64,000 nt of DNA, from NCBI RefSeq assembly GCF_001314325.1, contig NZ_CP009430.1:62001-126000 (forward strand), given 5' to 3'. Origin of the DNA: Sphingopyxis macrogoltabida. GTDB taxonomy: Bacteria > Pseudomonadota > Alphaproteobacteria > Sphingomonadales > Sphingomonadaceae. The position numbers and the translations under genes are program-made. How positions within the stretch are numbered: the first letter of the stretch is position 1; the number at the start of each line of letters is the position of its first letter. A model generated the notes under the pieces. It was not told the DNA's origin. It made no database searches and saw only the letters and a list, made by a program, of their open reading frames with translations. Shown here one piece after another: positions 53,079 through 60,391 of the stretch.

Positions 53079-54075
53079 TTATCGAGCGCAATGGATAGGC
53101 AGCGAAATGATCCCCTGCTGGGGGCCGGATCGGTACCGGATCCTGGTATTTTCGACCAATTCGAAAATTTTGAGCTTCCGCAGTTCTTGAATGGCGATCC
53201 GCATCTCCCGTTTGGCGAGATGCATACCGAGGCATTTATGATGCCCGACGCCGAAAGCCAAATGTTGGCTCGCGTTGCGATTCAAGTCGAGCACGTCGGG
53301 GTTGGGAAAGGTTGCCGGATCATGGTTGGCCGCGGTCCAGCTCAAAGTCACGCGTTCGCCCTTCTGCATCGGGCATCCAAATGATTCATCATTGGATACC
53401 AGCGTTCGGCCTGCCGATGTTACCGGGGAGGCATAGCGCAGAAACTCATCGACAACTTTATCGATGCGTTGTGGATCGGCATCCCGCAATTCCGCTCGGG
53501 CGTCCGGGTTGGTCGCGAACGTATGGACCACCGAACTTATTCCGTTGGCAGTGGTTTCCATACCCGCCAAGATAAGAAGATTTAGTATCTCGATACGCTC
53601 GCGCTCTTCGAGGAATAGCTCGGGACCATTACCCATATGCGCAACGACGCCTATCAGATCCTCCGTTTGACCTCGTTTCCGGCGGCCCTCGAGCGTATCT
53701 GCACACCATTGAAGCAGTTTGGGTGCGCCTTGCTCGGCTGTGGCGGGATCAGTGATAAGCACTTGTGTCAGATCGACGATCCATTGGATTTCTTTTGGAT
53801 CTTCTCCCAGAATGATCTCGAAAAAAACGCGCGAGGGCAGGATGATCGAGAATTGCGTGGCAAAGTCGACAGGGCTGTTGCGGACGCATTCGTCGATAAG
53901 ATCGACCGTGATTTTGCGGATAGCATCGTCCAGCGGATCAAGGGCGCTTGGAACGAAGAAGGGCGTCAACACAGAGCGAATTTTCGTATGAATCGGCGGG
54001 TCCGTCTCAAGCGGAACCATCCGGAAAACATCGAGATCCTGCTGCATGGGATTTGCACCCTGTGCTGTGGAAAAC
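53079..54075 (-). pseudogene. Cytochrome P450-3, C-terminal part (split by IS256)
   Basis: C-terminal three quarters of a P450, from FSTAQGANPMQQDLDVFRM to the natural end. AGMETTANG (I-helix), EFLR (ExxR) and FGVGHHKCLGMHLAKREM (haem loop) are intact and very like P450-1. N-part (223 bases) plus C-part (997 bases) minus one 8-base target duplication gives 1212 bases, an exact 404-codon frame. Read-through into the IS gives an artificial longer frame to 54146. Not functional as it stands unless the element excises. Confidence 0.93.
54068..54075. repeat. Target duplication TGGAAAAC, left copy
   Basis: TGGAAAAC directly precedes the first IS256 element; the second copy is at 55498-55505. Matching 8-base duplicates show a simple insertion into the P450-3 gene. 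Confidence 0.92.
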
Positions 54076-54122
54076 GTTAGCGTCCGCGCTCGTGGTGTAA
54101 TTTCCGGTGTAGGCGATGGTGT

Positions 54123-54154
54123 ATTCCGGGGTGGGGCATGCCCCACCCCGGAAT
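54123..54154. repeat. 32-base perfect palindrome in IS256 copy 1
   Basis: The stretch from 54123 to 54154 is a perfect inverted repeat centred on GGGGCATGCCCC with no loop. It lies between the left end and the transposase start. It could form a hairpin that blocks transcription entering from outside, a known way for insertion sequences to limit their own expression. Confidence 0.8.
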
Positions 54155-54232
54155 GCGGCGTCGCTGGTGGCCACCGGGTTCATCGTTATGGTGGAGTTTG
54201 CACACTTCAACCGTGACGAAGAGGAGTTCCCG

Positions 54233-55447
54233 ATGACCGAGGACAGATTACTGATCGAAGAGCTTGCTGCGAAGGGCGGCCAACCGGATTTTTTGCGCAC
54301 CATCGCCGAGAACGTGCTGCAGCTGATCATGGAGGCCGACGTTGATGGCCTGATCGGCGCGGGTCGCCACGAACGCAGCAGCGAGCGCGCGACCTGGCGC
54401 AACGGCTATCGCGACCGTTCGCTGGATACCCGGGTAGGCACGCTGAACCTGAAAATCCCCAAGCTGCGTGCTGGGTCCTACTTTCCGGGCTTCCTTGAGC
54501 CCCGCAAGATGGTCGAGAAAGCGCTGGTTGCGGTGATCCAGGAAGCGTGGATCGGCGGGGTCAGCACCCGGCGGGTCGATGAACTCGTCCAGGCCATGGG
54601 CATGACCGGCATCTCCAAGTCCACCGTCTCCAAGCTTTGCAAGGACATTGACGAGCGCGTCCATGCCTTTCTGAAACGCCCGCTCACCGGCGAATGGCCG
54701 TATCTCTGGCTCGATGCCACCTATCTCAAGGTACGCGAAGGCGGGCGGATCATCAGCGTTGCCGCAATAATCGCCATGGCCGTCAACACCGAGGGCCGGC
54801 GCGAGATCGTCGGCCTGCATATCGGCCCCTCGGAAGCGGAGGTCTTCTGGTCCGACTTCCTGAAGGACCTTGTTCGGCGCGGTCTTACCGGCGTGAAGCT
54901 GGTCATCTCCGATGCTCACGAGGGCCTCAAGGGCGCGATCACCCGCGTCATGGGCGCCACCTGGCAGCGCTGCCGGGTGCACTTCATGCGCAATGCCCTG
55001 TCCTATGTGCCCAAGGGCCAGAACACTGTCGTCGCCGCCGCGATCCGCCAGGTCTTCCTGCAGCCCGATCAGAAAAGCGCAACGCAGGTCTGGCGACAGG
55101 TCGCCGACCAGTTGCGCACCCGTTGGCCCAAGCTCGGCGCCTGCATGGACGAGGCCGAAACCGACGTGCTCGCCTACACCGGCTTTCCCACCCAGCACCG
55201 CACGAAGTTACACTCAACCAATCCGCTCGAGCGGCTCAACAAGGAGGTCAAGCGCCGCGCCGACGTCGTCGGAATCTTCCCGAACGAAGACAGCATCATC
55301 CGCCTCGTCGGGGCTGTGCTGATGGAGCAGAACGACGAGTGGCAGCTCCAGCACCGATACATGCAGATCGAAGGCATGGCCGAACTCAACCAACCCATGA
55401 TCGAGGAGGAAAATCAGCCCCTACACATCACCGCCAAAGCCGCCTGA
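54233..55447 (+). CDS. IS256-family mutator-type transposase (copy 1)
   Basis: Transposase of 404 residues. DDE residues: Asp in WLDATYLKVREGG near 163, Asp in VISDAHEGLKGA near 229 and Glu in STNPLERLNKEVKRR near 332, with the CRVHFMRNALS motif of mutator-type transposases. ATG 54233 follows GAGGAG; a longer frame to 54116 crosses the palindrome and is not used. Confidence 0.94.
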   Translation: MTEDRLLIEELAAKGGQPDFLRTIAENVLQLIMEADVDGLIGAGRHERSSERATWRNGYRDRSLDTRVGTLNLKIPKLRAGSYFPGFLEPRKMVEKALVAVIQEAWIGGVSTRRVDELVQAMGMTGISKSTVSKLCKDIDERVHAFLKRPLTGEWPYLWLDATYLKVREGGRIISVAAIIAMAVNTEGRREIVGLHIGPSEAEVFWSDFLKDLVRRGLTGVKLVISDAHEGLKGAITRVMGATWQRCRVHFMRNALSYVPKGQNTVVAAAIRQVFLQPDQKSATQVWRQVADQLRTRWPKLGACMDEAETDVLAYTGFPTQHRTKLHSTNPLERLNKEVKRRADVVGIFPNEDSIIRLVGAVLMEQNDEWQLQHRYMQIEGMAELNQPMIEEENQPLHITAKAA

Positions 55448-55497
55448 CGATGGCCCACGGCCACAGCCGAAATTACACCACCTTGACGGACGCGACC

Positions 55498-55720
55498 TGG
55501 AAAACTGGCGATAGTTCATTGCCGCCCGTCGGACGTCGTCATAGCGGGTCAACAGCCAAAAACCGGTATCCTTGGGACTCCAGTGTCCATCGGTCCACGC
55601 GACGGGGCAGGTTTCCCTGATCTGATTGACGTGTTCAGTGTAGTTATCGACATGCTCGGACGCATAATTTTCAAAATGCAAATCGACTTGATGGCCTTTG
55701 TGCATATTTCCTTCAGACAT
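55498..55720 (-). pseudogene. Cytochrome P450-3, N-terminal part (split by IS256)
   Basis: First 70 or so residues of P450-3: MSEGNMHKGHQVDLHFE to DTGFWLLTRYDDVRRAAMNYRQFS, where the IS256 target duplication begins. The same segment in P450-1 reads DSGFWLMTRYKDVRAAG. It lies 56 bases downstream of the GMC stop on the minus strand, so GMC and P450-3 formed one transcription unit. Confidence 0.92.
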
Positions 55721-55776
55721 CGGAACGTCGGTCCTTTTCGAATATGAATGCGAGTGCTAAGGGCAAAGCTGGTTGT

Positions 55777-57411
55777 TCAGGCGGCTATCTGTTTTTCGCT
55801 AGCGATGGCATTGCTATCTCGAAAAATCAGTTCGGCCCCGCGTTCTCCGATCATCATCGACGGAGCATTCGTATTGCCAGAAGGTATGACGGGCATGATC
55901 GAGGCGTCGCATACGCGCAAGCCTCGAATGCCTCTCACGCGCAGCTGTGGATCGAGCACCGCCATATCATCGGTGCCCATTTTGCAGGTGCCTACCGGAT
56001 GATGTGCGGAATGGGTGATCATGCGCGTGTACTGCTTCCAGTCTTCAGCGGTATTAAGTCCTGCTTCAGGTAGCATCATGCCATCCGTGATGGCCGCCAT
56101 CGCCGGCTGCGCCATGATACGCTTGATCTCGTCCATCCCAATCATGATGTCGCGCAGATCATCCGGATGCGTATAGAATTGGTGGCTGATAACCGGAAAA
56201 TCATCGGGATTTGCACTTCTCAAAGTGACGCTACCCCTGGTTCGCGGATGCAGCAGAATGGATGATGTGTAAAAGCCTTGCTCCTTGGTCAGCTTGACAT
56301 CAAACATGCCGTTCTCGTCCGGCTCGCGCGACAGCGCGAACGGCGCGAAGCAAAGCTGAAGATTTGGGTGTGCGGTACCGCCATCGGATTGAGCCAACAC
56401 CTGAACCGGGACCGCCGTCATGGCCAGAAATCCCGTTCCTTTGAACAAATACTGACCCAGGCCTTTGACCGCATCGGTCAATCCCATTTTGTTCATCGTC
56501 CGGACGCCCTTCGCGCGCCATCGCATCATTGACGCCGGATGATCCTGCAGATTTTGACCGACGCCTGGGCTGTCGGCTTTCACTTCAATTCCGAAGCTCT
56601 CAAGCGAACGCCTTGGCCCGATGCCGGACAGCATCAAAAGCTTGGGAGAGCCATAAGCACCCGCGCTCAAAATCACCTCGACATCGGCCCGGGCAATTTT
56701 GATTTCGCCTGCACAACGGTATTCCACGCCAACGGCGCGATCAGATTCGATGATGACGCGGCGTGCAACCGCACCCGTGATAATTTTTAGAAATGTCTTG
56801 GACGCAATACGCGAAACAAATTCCCGCGATGATTGCGATCTCTTGCCCTTACGATGATTGAGTTGAACCCAACTTATCCCATGCTGGCTATCGCCGTTAT
56901 AATCATCTGCTATCGGATAGCCTGCTTGCTGCGCTGCTGCGTAAAATGCGGAGTTTGCGGTGCCTCGGTCGGTTTGTTCGCCGACGCTGATCGGCCCGTC
57001 TCCGCCACGGAACTCATTGGCGCCGCCCTGCCATGTTTCCATTCGGCGAAAGCTTGGCAGGACCGAAGCATAGTCCCAGCCGTCACAACCAAGCGCGGCC
57101 CAATGATCATAATCTGCGCGGTTGCCGCGAATGAAAACACAGGAATTAATTGACCCGCCGCCGCCCATGAGTTTCCCTGCCATCTGAACCTCCGGCGTGT
57201 TGGTGCGGCTTGGATCGGGTTCGGTAGGGTATTTCCAGTTGGCGGATTTATACGCCCCCGCAAGCAGGCCGGGTACGATAACATCGAGTCGTCGATCGGT
57301 GCCGCCGGCCTCCAAAAGAAGAACGCTTGCGCCTGCGGCGGAAAGTCGGCTGGCGATAACGGCACCGGACGATCCTCCGCCCACCACCACATAGTCGTAA
57401 CGATCTGACAT
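55777..57411 (-). CDS. GMC-family FAD alcohol dehydrogenase/oxidase
   Basis: Flavoprotein of about 544 residues and a close paralogue of the protein at 2730-4322. FAD motif GGGSSGA near 10, GGTDRRLDVIVPG near 38, GMC signature GGGGSINSCVFIRGN near 87, AGAYGSPKLLMLSGIGP near 255, catalytic His in SAHHPVGTCKMG near 470 and NTNAPSMMIGERG near 518. The ATG at 57411 is supported by family fit. Lies between two inverted IS256 copies; its promoter side is now separated from the LysR gene by copy 2. Confidence 0.93.
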   Translation of the reverse strand: MSDRYDYVVVGGGSSGAVIASRLSAAGASVLLLEAGGTDRRLDVIVPGLLAGAYKSANWKYPTEPDPSRTNTPEVQMAGKLMGGGGSINSCVFIRGNRADYDHWAALGCDGWDYASVLPSFRRMETWQGGANEFRGGDGPISVGEQTDRGTANSAFYAAAQQAGYPIADDYNGDSQHGISWVQLNHRKGKRSQSSREFVSRIASKTFLKIITGAVARRVIIESDRAVGVEYRCAGEIKIARADVEVILSAGAYGSPKLLMLSGIGPRRSLESFGIEVKADSPGVGQNLQDHPASMMRWRAKGVRTMNKMGLTDAVKGLGQYLFKGTGFLAMTAVPVQVLAQSDGGTAHPNLQLCFAPFALSREPDENGMFDVKLTKEQGFYTSSILLHPRTRGSVTLRSANPDDFPVISHQFYTHPDDLRDIMIGMDEIKRIMAQPAMAAITDGMMLPEAGLNTAEDWKQYTRMITHSAHHPVGTCKMGTDDMAVLDPQLRVRGIRGLRVCDASIMPVIPSGNTNAPSMMIGERGAELIFRDSNAIASEKQIAA

Positions 57412-57614
57412 TTCGCCGTTATCCTTCGTGCGCGGGTTGAGCGCCGTTGGGATGGCAGATATAGATGGCGTTGACGATCGCGTACCGGCGACATTGTTCG
57501 GATATTGGCTGCAACGGCACGTTGGGTCCTTGCCCATCCAAGGGCGGAGTTATGGCGAGTCCCTTCAAAACATCCCTCCTACGACGACTTCGGCGTGAGT
57601 CGATCTGGAGCACT

Positions 57615-57622
57615 CAAAATCG
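57615..57622. repeat. Target duplication CAAAATCG, left copy
   Basis: CAAAATCG flanks IS256 copy 2; the partner is at 59045-59052. Its difference from TGGAAAAC shows the two elements inserted independently. Confidence 0.92.
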
Positions 57623-57672
57623 GGTCGCGTCCGTCAAGGTGGTGTAATTTCGGCTGTGGCCGTGGGCCATCG

Positions 57673-58887
57673 TCAGGCGGCTTTGGCGGTGATGTGTAGG
57701 GGCTGATTTTCCTCCTCGATCATGGGTTGGTTGAGTTCGGCCATGCCTTCGATCTGCATGTATCGGTGCTGGAGCTGCCACTCGTCGTTCTGCTCCATCA
57801 GCACAGCCCCGACGAGGCGGATGATGCTGTCTTCGTTCGGGAAGATTCCGACGACGTCGGCGCGGCGCTTGACCTCCTTGTTGAGCCGCTCGAGCGGATT
57901 GGTTGAGTGTAACTTCGTGCGGTGCTGGGTGGGAAAGCCGGTGTAGGCGAGCACGTCGGTTTCGGCCTCGTCCATGCAGGCGCCGAGCTTGGGCCAACGG
58001 GTGCGCAACTGGTCGGCGACCTGTCGCCAGACCTGCGTTGCGCTTTTCTGATCGGGCTGCAGGAAGACCTGGCGGATCGCGGCGGCGACGACAGTGTTCT
58101 GGCCCTTGGGCACATAGGACAGGGCATTGCGCATGAAGTGCACCCGGCAGCGCTGCCAGGTGGCGCCCATGACGCGGGTGATCGCGCCCTTGAGGCCCTC
58201 GTGAGCATCGGAGATGACCAGCTTCACGCCGGTAAGACCGCGCCGAACAAGGTCCTTCAGGAAGTCGGACCAGAAGACCTCCGCTTCCGAGGGGCCGATA
58301 TGCAGGCCGACGATCTCGCGCCGGCCCTCGGTGTTGACGGCCATGGCGATTATTGCGGCAACGCTGATGATCCGCCCGCCTTCGCGTACCTTGAGATAGG
58401 TGGCATCGAGCCAGAGATACGGCCATTCGCCGGTGAGCGGGCGTTTCAGAAAGGCATGGACGCGCTCGTCAATGTCCTTGCAAAGCTTGGAGACGGTGGA
58501 CTTGGAGATGCCGGTCATGCCCATGGCCTGGACGAGTTCATCGACCCGCCGGGTGCTGACCCCGCCGATCCACGCTTCCTGGATCACCGCAACCAGCGCT
58601 TTCTCGACCATCTTGCGGGGCTCAAGGAAGCCCGGAAAGTAGGACCCAGCACGCAGCTTGGGGATTTTCAGGTTCAGCGTGCCTACCCGGGTATCCAGCG
58701 AACGGTCGCGATAGCCGTTGCGCCAGGTCGCGCGCTCGCTGCTGCGTTCGTGGCGACCCGCGCCGATCAGGCCATCAACGTCGGCCTCCATGATCAGCTG
58801 CAGCACGTTCTCGGCGATGGTGCGCAAAAAATCCGGTTGGCCGCCCTTCGCAGCAAGCTCTTCGATCAGTAATCTGTCCTCGGTCAT
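57673..58887 (-). CDS. IS256-family mutator-type transposase (copy 2)
   Basis: 404-residue transposase whose predicted protein is the same as that at 54233-55447 over its full length, including the DDE residues. Start chosen at the equivalent ATG. Transcription from its outward end could affect the GMC gene. Confidence 0.93.
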   Translation of the reverse strand: MTEDRLLIEELAAKGGQPDFLRTIAENVLQLIMEADVDGLIGAGRHERSSERATWRNGYRDRSLDTRVGTLNLKIPKLRAGSYFPGFLEPRKMVEKALVAVIQEAWIGGVSTRRVDELVQAMGMTGISKSTVSKLCKDIDERVHAFLKRPLTGEWPYLWLDATYLKVREGGRIISVAAIIAMAVNTEGRREIVGLHIGPSEAEVFWSDFLKDLVRRGLTGVKLVISDAHEGLKGAITRVMGATWQRCRVHFMRNALSYVPKGQNTVVAAAIRQVFLQPDQKSATQVWRQVADQLRTRWPKLGACMDEAETDVLAYTGFPTQHRTKLHSTNPLERLNKEVKRRADVVGIFPNEDSIIRLVGAVLMEQNDEWQLQHRYMQIEGMAELNQPMIEEENQPLHITAKAA

Positions 58888-58964
58888 CGGGAACTCCTCT
58901 TCGTCACGGTTGAAGTGTGCAAACTCCACCATAACGATGAACCCGGTGGCCACCAGCGACGCCG

Positions 58965-58996
58965 CATTCCGGGGTGGGGCATGCCCCACCCCGGAA
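58965..58996. repeat. 32-base perfect palindrome in IS256 copy 2
   Basis: Same palindrome as in copy 1, at the corresponding place upstream of the transposase start, mirrored with the element. Confidence 0.8.
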
Positions 58997-59092
58997 TACA
59001 CCATCGCCTACACCGGAAATTACACCACGAGCGCGGACGCTAACCAAAATCGGGTGTAAGGGGCCGCAGGTCCAATATCCATTCTGCGGAAT

Positions 59093-59113
59093 GCGATATT
59101 TTTGGCATATCGC
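59093..59113. promoter_or_regulatory. LysR-type box GCGAT-N11-ATCGC
   Basis: Perfect 7-base arms GCGATAT/ATATCGC with a 7-base spacer, equivalent to GCGAT-N11-ATCGC, fitting the LysR T-N11-A rule. It lies 118 bases before the LysR start and 41 bases outside IS256 copy 2. A related CGAT-N11-ATCG box occurs upstream of the TonB gene at 60168-60186. Confidence 0.62.
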
Positions 59114-59230
59114 TTTTGGCTGATATTGTGTAGCCTTTGGCAGGCTCGAGCGCCACGCCGCGCTATTCTTGCCGCAAGATTGCACCGTCTATCATACTGT
59201 TTATTCATTTATTTTAGGATTGGGTTGGTC

Positions 59231-60133
59231 GTGGAGTTACGTCAGCTTCGCCAGCTTCTAGCGTTGGCAGAATATCAGAATTTCCATCGCGCTGCCGAAG
59301 CGCTTCATATGTCGCAGCCGCCGTTGTCCGTGTCCATTCGCCGCCTTGAAGAGGAGCTCGGCGTACAGCTGATTGAGCGGCATTCTCGGGGCGTAACGCT
59401 TACAACAGAAGGGGCGTTGGTAGTAGAACAGGCTCAAGAGGTCGTGCGTGTCGCGGACAATATCAGGCTGTTTGCCAAAGAATCATTGGGCGGAACCCGC
59501 GGTTTGCTAAGGTTGGGATTCGTGGGATCGGCAACTTTCAATCTCATTCCGAGCCTCATTCCGAGATTTCGTGCGCTTTTCCCAAATGTGACTCTCAAGC
59601 TTAGCGAACAAGTCTCTGCGGAAATCGTTGCGGGGCTGCTGAGCGGTGACCTGGACGCCGGGCTTTTGCGAACGCCGCTATTTGACGTGACTGGCCTCAT
59701 ATTAACACCCCTTAGTGTTGATCGACTTGTACTGGCATTGCCCTATGGCCACGCGTTTGCGGAGCGGTCGGAAATCAAACTGGAGGATCTGGCGAATCAA
59801 GCCATGATCCTGTGGAGCAGAACGACAGAGCCTTGGGTGCGTACGATGATCGACATCAATTTCAGTGCAATCGGAATCGCTCCCGTCGTGGTGGAAGAGG
59901 CGTCTCATATACATACCATGCTATCTCTTGTTGAATGCGGGCTGGGGGCAGCACTCGTTCCATCGATCGTTCGTCGCTCCAGTCCCGACCGTCTGAATTT
60001 TGTCGATCTAACCTGTAAAGGTTCGCCCATTGAACTCGGCTTTGCGATGGCTGTTCGTGAAGGACAGGGGCGGCCGCTAACGGCAAATTTTGCGGGCGTG
60101 GCAATCGAGGTTTTGCAGCAAAATAGTGGATAG
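59231..60133 (+). CDS. LysR-family transcriptional regulator
   Basis: Regulator of about 300 residues starting at GTG 59231 with VELRQLRQLLALAEYQNFHRAAEALHMSQPPLSVSIRRLEEELG (winged HTH, residues 1-60) and a CatM/CbnR-like effector domain (LRLGFVGSATFNLIPSL near 92). The longer upstream frame crosses its own box. Divergent from the GMC-led operon before IS256 inserted, and upstream of the TonB gene; probably the local activator of the right block. Confidence 0.92.
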   Translation: MELRQLRQLLALAEYQNFHRAAEALHMSQPPLSVSIRRLEEELGVQLIERHSRGVTLTTEGALVVEQAQEVVRVADNIRLFAKESLGGTRGLLRLGFVGSATFNLIPSLIPRFRALFPNVTLKLSEQVSAEIVAGLLSGDLDAGLLRTPLFDVTGLILTPLSVDRLVLALPYGHAFAERSEIKLEDLANQAMILWSRTTEPWVRTMIDINFSAIGIAPVVVEEASHIHTMLSLVECGLGAALVPSIVRRSSPDRLNFVDLTCKGSPIELGFAMAVREGQGRPLTANFAGVAIEVLQQNSG

Positions 60134-60167
60134 CAGCCCGTCCATAGGGTGATGAACCGCTCGTAGA

Positions 60168-60186
60168 CGATATCGCTGATGTATCG
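60168..60186. promoter_or_regulatory. LysR-type box CGAT-N11-ATCG upstream of TonB
   Basis: CGAT-N11-ATCG with the same arms as the box at 59093-59113. It lies 206 bases before the TonB start, in the 258-base gap after the LysR gene. Suggests common control by the adjacent LysR protein. Confidence 0.5.
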
Positions 60187-60391
60187 ATTTCCCCATCTTT
60201 TATATTGGACGGCGGTGGCTCTGCCATCGCATTAAATCACCGTCATTGATCACGATTGACTGTCGTGCAGTGTCAGGCGCCATGTTGTCGCTGGAACCCC
60301 TTTCAGGATCCCGATCGTGCGACTGGCATCTGCTCGCGCTTATCAACAACCGGACATAACGATCCGGCTATGAAAAATGGAGGGGATTTTT

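Larger units (their letters stand above)
54076..55497 (+). mobile_element. IS256-family insertion sequence, copy 1
   Basis: 1422-base element flanked by TGGAAAAC target duplications. The ends share GCGTCCG and GTGGTGTAATTTC blocks in inverted orientation. Encodes one intact Transposase_mut protein (54233-55447) and a 32-base palindrome near its left end. Encoded frames appear identical to those of copy 2 at 57623-59044, so the second insertion is recent. Confidence 0.93.
57623..59044 (-). mobile_element. IS256-family insertion sequence, copy 2 (inverted)
   Basis: 1422-base element in opposite orientation to copy 1, flanked by CAAAATCG duplicates. It lies in the gap between the GMC gene (start 57411) and the LysR gene (start 59231), so it probably cuts the GMC-led operon from its native promoter and the LysR box at 59093-59113. 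Transposase intact. Confidence 0.93.

Noticed and set aside
54076..54146. Extension of the P450-3 C-part frame into IS256
   Set aside because: The first 23 or so residues come from the inserted element, not from the P450.
57419..57613. 64-residue minus-strand frame upstream of the GMC gene
   Set aside because: No recognisable domain; it lies in the GMC leader next to the IS256 target site, so it is treated as non-coding leader.
54076..59044. Composite transposon moved here as one unit
   Set aside because: Each IS256 copy has its own matched 8-base duplication (TGGAAAAC and CAAAATCG), and the P450-3 parts are collinear, so two independent insertions explain the layout.
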